6,564 nucleotides of DNA from assembly GCA_030043285.1 (NCBI GenBank), contig JASHXZ010000266.1:1-6564 (forward strand). Reading direction: 5' to 3'. This DNA is from Xanthobacteraceae bacterium. GTDB lineage: Bacteria; Pseudomonadota; Alphaproteobacteria; Rhizobiales; Xanthobacteraceae. This document shows positions 1 through 5,799 of the stretch, in pieces. Both the position numbers and the translations under genes were made by a program. The notes under the pieces were generated by a model that was given only the letters and a program-made list of their open reading frames with translations, searched no databases and was not told the DNA's origin. Positions within the stretch are counted from its first letter, which is position 1, and each line of letters begins with the position of its first letter.

Positions 1-1
1 G

Positions 2-2071
2 CGGCGCGCCGAGGAAAATGCCGCGCTCTACGAGTTCACCAACAGGCTCTATCGCGCCGAATCGTTGAGCGTGGTGTACGAGGCGGCGCTCGACGCCATC
101 ATTCGCGCACTGGGCTGCGAGCGTGCCTCGGTTTTGCGCACCGACGCGAACGGCGTGATGCGCTTCGTCGCCTGGCGAGGCCTGTCGGCGCCTTACCGCC
201 AAGCGGTCGACGGCCATTCCCCCTGGGCGGCCGACGATGCCAATCCGCAGCCGGTCTGCATCGAGGACGTCGAGCGCGCTGATTTGCCGGACGCGCTGCG
301 AACGGTGGTGCAGCAGGAGGGCATCCGTGCGCTCTCCTTCATTCCACTGATGTCGTCAGCGGGCAGGCTCACCGGCAAGTTCATGACCTACTACACGGCG
401 CCGCACGCATTTTCGCGCGAGGAAATAGCTCTTTCGCTCAACGTCGCACGCCGGCTCGGATTTGCGGCCGAGCGCATGCAGGCCGAGCAGGCGCGCCAAC
501 AGGCCGAGCGCGAGCTGCGCTCGCTCAAAGACCAGCTCGAATCGGAAGTGGAGACCCGAACCCGCGAGCGTGACCGCATCTGGAACGTCTCCGAGGATAT
601 GCTCGGCGTCGGCAATTTCGAAGGCTATTTCGTCAGCATCAATCCGGCTTGGCGCAAACTGCTCGGTTGGAGCGAAGACGAGATCAAGTCCATGCACGTA
701 AGCGAGTTGCGGCATCCCGAGGACGCCGCGGCGGCGCTCGCCGCCCGCGCGCAGCTCGCGCAAGGCGTGCCGACGATACGCCTGGAGAACCGCTACCGCC
801 ACAAGGACGGCTCGTGGCGCTGGATCCACTGGACCATGACGGCGGAAGACGGCCTGATCTACGTGTCAGGTCGTCACGTGACGCTGGAGCGGGAGGCCGC
901 CGCCGCGCTGGAGCGCGCACAGCGCCGCTCCGCCCATTCGCAGAAAATGGAGGCGCTCGGCCTGCTCACCGGCGGCGTAGCGCACGATTTCAACAATCTG
1001 TTGATGATCGTCAGCGGTCACGCGCAAAGCCTCAAGCGCCGGCTGACCGAGGCGCGCGACAAACGCGCGCTCGACGCTATCCAGATTGCCTCGACGCGCG
1101 GGGAAAGTCTTACCCGGCAGCTGTTGTCGTTCTCGCGCGGCATGCCGCTCAATCCGACGGTGATCAGCCCGTCAGCCACGGTCGCGGCCATCCGGGACGT
1201 GCTGGCCGGCACGCTGCATGTCAACATCGAGCTCCACATCGACGTCGCGCAAGCCATGTGGCCGGTGCGCGTCGACAAATCCGAGCTTGAATTGGCGCTT
1301 GTTAATCTGACGGTGAATGCGCGCGACGCCATGCCGAGCGGCGGGCAATTGTCGATCTCGGCCGCCAACATCACACTTGAGGTCGAGGACACACCCGAAG
1401 GGCTCGCCGGTGAGTTTGTCGCGATCAGCGTGGCCGACACCGGCGCGGGCATTTCCGACGATATTCTCGGCCGGGTGTTCGAGCCGTTTTTCACCACCAA
1501 GGGCGCGGAAAAGGGTACCGGCCTCGGACTTTCGCAGGTGTATGGCTTTGCCCGCCGCTCCAGTGGAACCGCGACCATCAGGACAGAGCTGGGCCGCGGC
1601 ACCACAGTGACGATCTATCTGCCGCGCAGCCGCGCGGCACTCGATCCGGTGCGCGAAAATGACGCCACGCACTACGCCGCACCGGTCGGAGCAACCGCGC
1701 TCATCGTCGAAGACAATGAAGACGTGCGTACCGTCACCGTATCGCTGCTCGAACAGCTCGGCTATCGCACCATCGCGGTCGAGAACGCAACTGCCGCACT
1801 CGATGCGCTCAGAGGCTCGCCAGACGTCACTGTGATGTTTTCCGATGTCGTCTTGCCCGGCGAGATGGACGGCCTGTTGCTGGCGCGCAGCGTCAAGGCT
1901 CACTACCCGCGGCTTCCGGTCGTGCTCACCACCGGCTACGCCAGGGTGTTCGAGACCGACCCGGAATTTCCCGTGCTGCGCAAGCCATATCAGATCGACG
2001 CGCTCGGCCGGATCATTCGCGAGGCCATTGACGCCGCGGTGTCGAAGCAGCGGACCGCGCTGGCGGGTTGA
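2..2071 (+). CDS. Hybrid sensor histidine kinase (GAF-PAS-HisKA-HATPase-REC), 5' end outside window
   Basis: The frame is open to the left edge, and the residues before the first possible start (TTG at 65) read like the usual lead-in helix of a GAF domain (ALYEFTNRLYRAESL), so the gene begins upstream. Counting from codon 65, I see a GAF-like sensor domain (about 1-135), a charged coiled coil (about 136-170), a PAS/PAC domain (about 172-275), a HisKA dimerisation domain with phospho-acceptor His307 in GGVAHDFNN, and an HATPase_c domain with N box NARDAM (418-423), DTGAGI (458-463), FEPFFTTK (472-479) and GTGLGLS (484-490). A C-terminal receiver follows, with acidic pair Glu549/Asp550, phospho-acceptor Asp594, Thr622/Thr623 and Lys640. 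All catalytic residues are present. It should autophosphorylate on His and pass phosphate to its own receiver. There is no membrane segment in the visible part, so it is probably cytoplasmic, at least from the GAF domain onward. The signal and the downstream partner are unknown; no separate response regulator lies in the window. Confidence 0.95.
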   Translation, partial: RRAEENAALYEFTNRLYRAESLSVVYEAALDAIIRALGCERASVLRTDANGVMRFVAWRGLSAPYRQAVDGHSPWAADDANPQPVCIEDVERADLPDALRTVVQQEGIRALSFIPLMSSAGRLTGKFMTYYTAPHAFSREEIALSLNVARRLGFAAERMQAEQARQQAERELRSLKDQLESEVETRTRERDRIWNVSEDMLGVGNFEGYFVSINPAWRKLLGWSEDEIKSMHVSELRHPEDAAAALAARAQLAQGVPTIRLENRYRHKDGSWRWIHWTMTAEDGLIYVSGRHVTLEREAAAALERAQRRSAHSQKMEALGLLTGGVAHDFNNLLMIVSGHAQSLKRRLTEARDKRALDAIQIASTRGESLTRQLLSFSRGMPLNPTVISPSATVAAIRDVLAGTLHVNIELHIDVAQAMWPVRVDKSELELALVNLTVNARDAMPSGGQLSISAANITLEVEDTPEGLAGEFVAISVADTGAGISDDILGRVFEPFFTTKGAEKGTGLGLSQVYGFARRSSGTATIRTELGRGTTVTIYLPRSRAALDPVRENDATHYAAPVGATALIVEDNEDVRTVTVSLLEQLGYRTIAVENATAALDALRGSPDVTVMFSDVVLPGEMDGLLLARSVKAHYPRLPVVLTTGYARVFETDPEFPVLRKPYQIDALGRIIREAIDAAVSKQRTALAG

Positions 2072-2157
2072 GCCGAGCCGCCAATCCTGTCACCGCCCGC
2101 TTATGCGGACGGTCAAGTCATCACGGACTTTTAGATCTAATCTCGCCTGCGATTACT

Positions 2158-2250
2158 GGATGCCCCGCTTTCCGCCTACGGGCTCCGCGCTTCGGCGGAC
2201 TGAAACCCGCCAAAGCTCGCGTGGCGAGCGAAGGCGGGTCGCGGGGCATG
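2158..2250. repeat. Compound palindromic intergenic repeat (outer stem enclosing two hairpins)
   Basis: Between the convergent kinase and rpoH genes, TGCCCCGC (2161-2168) pairs perfectly with GCGGGGCA (2241-2248). Inside are two separate hairpins: TCCGCC (2171-2176) with GGCGGA (2194-2199), and ACCCGCC (2205-2211) with GGCGGGT (2233-2239), the latter topped by GCTCGC (2215-2220) with GCGAGC (2224-2229) and a GTG loop. The result is a three-way-junction or cruciform shape. It resembles the GC-rich palindromic repeats scattered between genes in Bradyrhizobium and relatives (family resemblance from memory, not searched). By position it could stop transcription from both sides, although no clear U-run follows the stem. 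Confidence 0.75.
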
Positions 2251-2284
2251 GCACTTTAAGGGCTGGTACGACGACGCTTCGAGT

Positions 2285-3193
2285 TTAATGCAGCGCGGCG
2301 GACGCGGCAGCGGCGGGATTTTCCATGGCCGCCATATTGTTCTTCACTGCCTTCTGCACCTTCTCGAACGCCCGCACCTCGATCTGGCGCACGCGCTCGC
2401 GCGATACGCCGAACTCGTCGGCGAGTTCTTCGAGCGTGATCGGGTCGTCGGCCAGCCGTCGCGCCTCGAAGATGCGGCGCTCGCGGTCGTTAAGCACGCT
2501 GAGCGCGTCGCCGAGCGCCTTGTGGCGGTTGTCCGACTGCTCGGATTCGGCGAGCCGGCTCTCCTGACTCACGCTGTCGTCGACCAGCCAATCTTGCCAT
2601 TCGCCGGACGCATCGTCGTCGCGGATCGGTGCGTTGAGCGAGGCGTCGCCGCCAAGCCGGCGGTTCATCTCGATCACGTCCTGCTCGGTCACGCCCAGCC
2701 GCTTGGCGATGAGCTTGACCTGGTCGGGACGCATGTCGCCTTCGTCGAGCGCCGAAATCCGGCTCTTGGCCTTGCGCAGGTTGAAGAACAGCTTTTTCTG
2801 ATTGGCCGTGGTGCCCATCTTAACGAGCGACCAGGAGCGCAAAATGTATTCCTGGATCGCCGCCTTGATCCACCACATCGCATAGGTCGCAAGCCGAAAG
2901 CCTTTGTCGGGCTCGAAGCGTTTGACCGCCTGCATCAGGCCGACATTGCCTTCGGAGATGACTTCGGAGATCGGCAGGCCGTAGCCGCGATAGCCCATGG
3001 CGATCTTGGCGGCGAGCCGCAGATGGCTGGTGACGAGCCTGTGGGCGGCATCGCGGTCGCCATGCTCACGCCAGCTCTTGGCGAGCATGAACTCTTCTTG
3101 CGGCTCCAGCATGGGGAACCGCCGAATCTCTTCGAGATATCTTGTGAGACCGGTTTCGCCCGACAATACGGGTAGTGCAGCAGTTTGGGCCAT
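2285..3193 (-). CDS. rpoH: RNA polymerase heat-shock sigma factor RpoH (sigma-32)
   Basis: This is a 302-aa sigma-70 family protein of the normal RpoH length. It directs RNA polymerase to heat-shock and protein-quality-control promoters in the cytoplasm. Counting from the chosen start: region 1.2 at about 14-46; region 2 at about 55-119, with the strongly conserved stretch ISEGNVGLMQAVKRFEPDKG and ATYAMWWIK; the diagnostic RpoH box QKKLFFNLRK at 132-141; and region 4.2 helix-turn-helix at about 253-279 (TLEELADEFGVSRERVRQIE). An upstream ATG at 3208 would add five residues (MEGAV), but the GGAGGG Shine-Dalgarno sits 7 nt before the ATG at 3193, inside that extension, so 3193 is preferred. It lies downstream of rluD on the same strand with a 205-bp gap, an arrangement seen in other alphaproteobacteria. 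The gap allows its own promoter. The Ala-rich tail after the HTH is not conserved in function. Confidence 0.97.
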   Translation of the reverse strand: MAQTAALPVLSGETGLTRYLEEIRRFPMLEPQEEFMLAKSWREHGDRDAAHRLVTSHLRLAAKIAMGYRGYGLPISEVISEGNVGLMQAVKRFEPDKGFRLATYAMWWIKAAIQEYILRSWSLVKMGTTANQKKLFFNLRKAKSRISALDEGDMRPDQVKLIAKRLGVTEQDVIEMNRRLGGDASLNAPIRDDDASGEWQDWLVDDSVSQESRLAESEQSDNRHKALGDALSVLNDRERRIFEARRLADDPITLEELADEFGVSRERVRQIEVRAFEKVQKAVKNNMAAMENPAAAASAALH

Positions 3194-3200
3194 GACAGCG

Positions 3201-3206
3201 CCCTCC
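3201..3206 (-). promoter_or_regulatory. rpoH ribosome binding site
   Basis: GGAGGG on the minus strand lies 7 nt before the ATG at 3193. It is one of the clearest Shine-Dalgarno sequences in the window and decides between the two in-frame ATGs, because it overlaps codons 1-3 of the longer alternative. Confidence 0.75.
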
Positions 3207-3287
3207 ATTCAAGTGCCCCCGCGGCGCGGCGGGCGAAAGGCACCGCCGCTCCCCGAGCCGACGGCACCGTCGTTTGTTCGCACCCGC

Positions 3288-3317
3288 AACATACACGGTC
3301 GAATCAGGCCAGCGGAA
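3288..3317 (-). promoter_or_regulatory. Weak candidate rpoH promoter
   Basis: On the minus strand, TATGTT (3293-3288) follows TTCCGC (3317-3312) by 18 nt. The hexamers match the housekeeping consensus only partly, and a CTT...TATNT reading also loosely recalls heat-shock promoters. It would leave a GC-rich leader of about 90 nt. It is listed because the rluD-rpoH gap needs a promoter if rpoH is transcribed separately; the sequence alone does not establish it. Confidence 0.2.
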
Positions 3318-3371
3318 GGGAGGAGGCATCACTTCAGCGCGATGCCGCCTTGATATTCCTCAACGGACGGT

Positions 3372-3383
3372 GAACGGCCGTTC
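3372..3383. repeat. 12-bp perfect palindrome GAACGGCCGTTC between rluD and rpoH
   Basis: GAACGGCCGTTC reads the same on both strands and lies 16 bp past the rluD stop, in the rluD-rpoH gap. It has no loop, so it is a poor terminator and fits a dimeric protein binding site better. No regulator can be named. Confidence 0.4.
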
Positions 3384-3398
3384 CCGGATCGGTGATCT

Positions 3399-4481
3399 TC
3401 AACCGTTGTCCGGCGACGTTTTCTCGGATTCCGCCCGACCGCGGACCAATTCTCTGTGTAAACGGGCAAGATCGGGCGGCAGTTCCGACCGGAACGTGAC
3501 GATTTCGCCGCTCGATGGGTGCTTGACCGACAGTATATGGGCATGCAGCGCCTGCCTGCCAAGGTCCGCCAGCGCAGCCTGCGCCCCGGGCGGCAGCAGT
3601 GCGGATTTCGTGCGAAAACCCGAGCCATAGGTCTGATCTCCCATGATCGGATGGCCGATCGAGGCCAAATGGACCCGAATCTGATGGGTCCGGCCGGTTT
3701 CGAGCCGGCAGGCGAGCAAGCCAGCCACGGCTGCCTCAGCCTTTCCTGACTTTCCGGCGCGGCGCGGCCCTGCGGCGGACGCATAGCGCTCCAGCACTTG
3801 CCAGTGGGTCACCGCGTGCCGTCCACCTTCACGCACGGCCATCTGGTCGCGCGCCCGGGGGCTGCGCTCGATCGGCCGGTCGATGGTGCCCTGTGGTCGG
3901 TCCGGCGCTCCCCAGACGAAGGCCAAATAGCCTCGCTCGAACGGCTCGTCACCCCGGCCGTGGCTGGCAAACTGCGCCGCCAGGGACTGATGGGCACGGT
4001 CGTTCTTGGCCACGATCATCAGGCCGGTCGTGTCCTTGTCGAGACGGTGGACGATGCCCGGCCGGCGCTCGCCGCCGATGCCGGACAGGCTCTCGCCGCA
4101 ATGGGCGATCAGCGCATTGACCAGCGTGCCGGTCCAGTGCCCCGCTGCCGGGTGCACGACGAGGTTTTTCGGTTTGTCGATGACAATAATGTCGTCGTCC
4201 TCGTAGATGACTTTGAGCGGAATCGGCTCGGCCTTCGGCGTTGCAGGTTCGGCCGGCGGCACGTCGAGCACGATGGCGCCGCCCGCATTGACCCGATGGC
4301 TCGGATCGCGGATCGTGCGGCCGTCGACCGCGACCGCGCCGGCCTCGATCAACGCCTTCAAACGGCTGCGCGATAGTTCAACAACATGCGCGGCCAGCAC
4401 GCGGTCGAGCCGCGCGCCGGCTTGGTCGCCGGCCACGGTCATCAATCTTTGCGTTTGTTGGCTGAGGTTTTTTGACGACAT
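3399..4481 (-). CDS. rluD: Ribosomal large subunit pseudouridine synthase, RluD/RluA family
   Basis: This 360-aa protein converts uridines in 23S rRNA to pseudouridine during 50S subunit assembly. From the chosen start: an N-terminal S4 RNA-binding domain (about 22-75, with RLDRVLAAH and SRSRLKALIEAGAVAVDG); then the pseudouridine synthase domain with DDDIIVIDKPKNLVVHPAAG; the catalytic motif GIVHRLDKDTTGL with nucleophile Asp148; ETGRTHQIRVHL (261-272); and GHPIMGDQTYG. An Ala/Gly/Lys-rich insert lies at about 236-253, before the last conserved block. The start is uncertain. ATG at 4481 gives a short polar lead, ATG at 4442 (MTVAGDQAGARLDR) begins just before the S4 domain, and an ATG at 4640 would add 53 low-complexity residues antisense to the divergent gene. 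I reject the last. No start has a strong ribosome binding site. RluD versus another RluA-family member is inferred from the S4 domain and the place before rpoH. Confidence 0.92.
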   Translation of the reverse strand: MSSKNLSQQTQRLMTVAGDQAGARLDRVLAAHVVELSRSRLKALIEAGAVAVDGRTIRDPSHRVNAGGAIVLDVPPAEPATPKAEPIPLKVIYEDDDIIVIDKPKNLVVHPAAGHWTGTLVNALIAHCGESLSGIGGERRPGIVHRLDKDTTGLMIVAKNDRAHQSLAAQFASHGRGDEPFERGYLAFVWGAPDRPQGTIDRPIERSPRARDQMAVREGGRHAVTHWQVLERYASAAGPRRAGKSGKAEAAVAGLLACRLETGRTHQIRVHLASIGHPIMGDQTYGSGFRTKSALLPPGAQAALADLGRQALHAHILSVKHPSSGEIVTFRSELPPDLARLHRELVRGRAESEKTSPDNG

Positions 4482-4860
4482 GCTCGACAGGTCCGGCAAT
4501 CCTTCCGCCGCTCCGCCGGCGCCTGCGCCACAGGGCACGGACGCCGACGCGGCCGCCGCCATGATGGCGCGGACGCGCTGGCTCATGGGCATATCGGCGC
4601 TGACCACGATGGTGGCCATTACCGCGGTGCTCGGGGTCATCGGCTATCGCATTTTCCATGCCGGCAGAAGCGCCAGACCGGCCGGCGCCGTTGCGGCCGG
4701 GATCGTCACCCTGCCCAAAGGCGCCCGCGTGGTCGCGACCGCCACTGCCGGCGACCGCATCGTGGTGACAATCGATATCGCCGGCACCACGGAAATCCGC
4801 ACCTTCGACGCCGCCACACTCCAAGAAACCGGCCGCCTGCGCTTCGCAACGGAGCCCTGA
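4480..4860 (+). CDS. Small single-pass membrane protein, DUF6476-like
   Basis: This 126-aa protein has a Pro/Ala-rich N-terminal tail (about 1-30), one hydrophobic segment of about 25 residues (34-58, WLMGISALTTMVAITAVLG...) and a C-terminal soluble part that reads like a short beta-rich repeat: VTLPKGARVVATATAGDRIVV, then TTEIRTFDAATLQETGRLRF. With the N-terminal tail lacking a cleavable signal, it is probably an inner-membrane anchor with a small periplasmic or cytoplasmic domain. The pattern fits small membrane proteins found beside rluD in related alphaproteobacteria, which I recall as DUF6476; I could not check this. Function is unknown. Its ATG at 4480 overlaps the rluD start codon on the other strand. 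A GAGG lies 12 nt upstream, so translation initiation is not strong. ATGs at 4561 and 4564, just before the helix, are possible later starts. Confidence 0.75.
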   Translation: MLDRSGNPSAAPPAPAPQGTDADAAAAMMARTRWLMGISALTTMVAITAVLGVIGYRIFHAGRSARPAGAVAAGIVTLPKGARVVATATAGDRIVVTIDIAGTTEIRTFDAATLQETGRLRFATEP

Positions 4861-4887
4861 GGCGCGCTCGTCATTCCCGGAACCTGC

Positions 4888-4903
4888 GTCCGAAAAGACG
4901 GAC
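4888..4903 (+). other. Small hairpin after the membrane protein gene
   Basis: GTCCG (4888-4892) pairs with CGGAC (4899-4903) across the loop AAAAGA, 27 nt past the stop at 4860. No T-run follows, so it may be only a weak terminator or an RNA 3' end structure. Confidence 0.25.
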
Positions 4904-4909
4904 ATCAGC

Positions 4910-4938
4910 TTGCGCCGGCGCGCCGACACCGCTATTTC
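4910..4938 (+). promoter_or_regulatory. Candidate tRNA-Glu promoter
   Basis: TTGCGC (4910-4915) and TATTTC (4933-4938) are 17 nt apart and end 8 nt before the mature tRNA 5' end. The spacing and place are right for a housekeeping promoter, although the -10 hexamer is a poor match. Confidence 0.35.
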
Positions 4939-4946
4939 GGTGCAAG

Positions 4947-5022
4947 GCTCCCTTCGTCTAGCGGCCCAGGACGTCGCCCTCTCACGGCGAAAACAGGGGT
5001 TCGAGTCCCCTAGGGAGCGCCA
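4947..5022 (+). tRNA. tRNA-Glu (anticodon CUC) with encoded CCA
   Basis: The full cloverleaf is visible in 76 nt. The acceptor stem GCTCCCT (4947-4953) pairs with AGGGAGC (5012-5018). The D arm contains GTCTAGCGGCCCAGGAC. The anticodon stem TCGCC/GGCGA encloses loop CTCTCAC, with anticodon CTC at 4981-4983, reading GAG. The variable region is AAAC. The T arm is AGGGG-TTCGAGT-CCCCT (4995-5011). The discriminator is G5019, and CCA is encoded at 5020-5022. The sequence is closely similar to Escherichia coli tRNA-Glu across the D, anticodon and T arms. It supplies glutamyl-tRNA for translation and, in many bacteria, for haem synthesis. tRNA genes are frequent integration sites, and the segment to the right of this one looks accessory. 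Confidence 0.97.
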
Positions 5023-5037
5023 GCGATTTCAATCGCT
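5022..5037. other. Hairpin immediately after tRNA-Glu
   Basis: AGCGATTTCAATCGCT folds into a stem of 6-7 bp (AGCGAT/ATCGCT) with a tiny loop, starting on the last base of the tRNA CCA. No U-run follows. It could guide 3' processing or weak termination of the tRNA transcript. Confidence 0.45.
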
Positions 5038-5084
5038 TAGTATAGAAGCTGGAGCTTTCGACGGACCCGTAGCTAACTTTTACC

Positions 5085-5116
5085 AAAAAGGTCGCCTCGG
5101 CGAACCCGAAGAGGCG
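5085..5116 (-). terminator. Probable intrinsic terminator of the XRE gene
   Basis: On the minus strand, CGCCTC (5116-5111) pairs with GAGGCG (5098-5093) across a 12-nt loop. After ACC comes TTTTT (5089-5085). It lies 27 nt past the XRE stop codon. The stem is short and the loop long, so strength is uncertain. Confidence 0.45.
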
Positions 5117-5142
5117 AAGCCAAGCTGTGCATCCTACCTACT

Positions 5143-5382
5143 CTACCGGCCCCGGCGGCGGGAGGGCTTCGCCTCCTCGAAAAACGGCACGAGCTTCACC
5201 CCGAGCGCTTCGGCCAGGTGCCACAACGTCACGATGGTAGGGTTGCGCTGGCCTAATTCGAGGCCGCTAACGTAGGCGCGATCTACGCCCATGCGCTGAG
5301 CAAGCTCAGCCTGCGACAGCCCGGCCGCAATCCGCAGCCGCCTCACATTCCGCCCGACCATCCGCCGTACGTCTTCCGACAT
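5143..5382 (-). CDS. Small XRE/Cro-type helix-turn-helix regulator
   Basis: This 79-aa protein consists almost entirely of one HTH_3/XRE DNA-binding domain. The five-helix fold spans about residues 9-63, with the HTH in GLSQAELAQRMGVDRAYVSG (21-40) followed by LELGQRNPTIVTLWHLAEALGV. A basic tail (KPSRRRGR) ends the protein. It has no sensor or peptidase domain, so it is expected to act as a dimeric repressor or activator in the cytoplasm. The start at 5382 gives the full domain; a second ATG at 5361 (MVGRNVRRL) is possible and has a purine-rich GGCGG just before it. The gene is alone: its left neighbour is a tRNA and on the right about 400 bp lack a clear gene. Palindromes over its likely promoter suggest autoregulation. 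Similar solitary XRE genes occur on mobile and accessory DNA and in toxin-antitoxin pairs, but no toxin partner is visible. Target genes are unknown. Confidence 0.9.
   Translation of the reverse strand: MSEDVRRMVGRNVRRLRIAAGLSQAELAQRMGVDRAYVSGLELGQRNPTIVTLWHLAEALGVKLVPFFEEAKPSRRRGR
5319..5341. repeat. Imperfect direct repeat, copy 1 (inside XRE gene)
   Basis: These 23 bases match 5738-5760 at 22 positions, the last 17 perfectly (CCGCAATCCGCAGCCGC). In the minus-strand XRE frame they encode the RLRIAAG stretch at the start of the HTH domain. Confidence 0.7.
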
Positions 5383-5400
5383 CGGCGTAATCGGGCAGGA

Positions 5401-5437
5401 TGTGCAATAAATTGCGACGCATTATAATGCACGCACA
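5401..5437 (-). promoter_or_regulatory. XRE promoter region with nested palindromes (candidate operator)
   Basis: The perfect palindrome GCATTATAATGC (5419-5430) contains a consensus TATAAT -10 on the minus strand, about 40 nt before the XRE start. No good -35 is seen at the right distance. Next to it is the inverted repeat GCAAT-AA-ATTGC (5404-5415), and the outer bases TGTGC (5401-5405) pair with GCACA (5433-5437). Dyads overlapping a -10 near an XRE gene are typical of autorepression; binding here is inference. The same palindrome also gives a TATAAT on the plus strand. Confidence 0.5.
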
Positions 5438-5466
5438 CCCAGAGCGATGTTCAGGCTCCGCATCGG

Positions 5467-5552
5467 CCATGGCTGGCACGACGAAAACAGTGCTGACGAT
5501 TTGGGCGTGACACATGCCGACGGCCGCATTGCCCAAGCGTCGTCAGCCATGG
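5467..5552. repeat. Imperfect inverted repeats with two mutually exclusive pairings
   Basis: The right arm 5538-5552 (CGTCGT then CAGCCATGG) pairs over 15 bp with 5467-5483 (CCATGGCTG, a 2-nt GC bulge, ACGACG). Alternatively TCGTCAGC (5540-5547) pairs with GCTGACGA (5492-5499), extended by GCCCAA (5531-5536) with TTGGGC (5501-5506). Only one can form at a time. There is no T-run next to either stem. It may be an RNA switch, a small RNA or a remnant of a palindromic element. Confidence 0.6.
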
Positions 5553-5737
5553 GACCACGACTCAACCGCAGCCCGCAGATGGGAAAGCGGTGTCGCGCCA
5601 CGCCGTAAGCCTGTCTGGTTGCTTGGACGCCGCGGTGAGTACGCGGCCGATGCGGCTTATCGCGTCCTAGATCAGGAAATCGATTCGGTCGCTGGGCTAT
5701 TTCCGAGTGATGCTTGCTCGTGGCCATGGCCGGTCGC

Positions 5738-5760
5738 GCCCGACCGCAATCCGCAGCCGC
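5738..5760. repeat. Imperfect direct repeat, copy 2 (vestigial XRE-like sequence)
   Basis: This copy differs from 5319-5341 at one base (A5743 for G5324). Read on the minus strand it gives RLRIAVG, like the XRE gene, but a TAG stop directly precedes it and the following codons no longer resemble an HTH. It is best read as a fragment of a second XRE-type gene or a short duplication. Confidence 0.55.
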
Positions 5761-5799
5761 TAACGCACGCGGGTCAGCAGGGCTCAGAGCGACTACCGG

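Larger units (their letters stand above)
5383..5799. other. 417-bp stretch without a convincing gene
   Basis: Between the XRE gene and the 76-aa gene both strands have open frames of about 75-105 codons (for example 5514-5831 plus, 5422-5727 minus), but none has a good ribosome binding site, a recognisable domain or a coding-like residue pattern, and they overlap each other. The stretch holds the XRE promoter, a long imperfect inverted repeat (5467-5552) and the second copy of an XRE-derived repeat (5738-5760). It may be decayed or mobile-element-derived sequence. Confidence 0.5.

Noticed and set aside
1172..1903. Open frame of 243 codons on the minus strand inside the kinase gene
   Set aside because: It is antisense to conserved kinase and receiver motifs and shows no recognisable protein features.
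2288..3175. Long open frame (295 codons) on the plus strand opposite rpoH
   Set aside because: It is a mirror frame of a confidently identified rpoH; the residue pattern has no domain and arises from GC-rich third positions.
3358..3387. GGAAC...CGTT on the minus strand before rpoH as an extracytoplasmic-function (EcfG-type) sigma promoter
   Set aside because: The spacing is about 14 nt, too short for the 18-19 nt of the known EcfG consensus.
4482..4640. N-terminal extension of rluD to an ATG at 4640
   Set aside because: The added residues are low-complexity antisense of the membrane protein helix, and the S4 domain begins well after the ATG at 4481.
4910..5275. Plus-strand open frame running through the tRNA
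   Set aside because: It translates the tRNA-Glu gene and the antisense of the XRE gene, so it is not a real protein.
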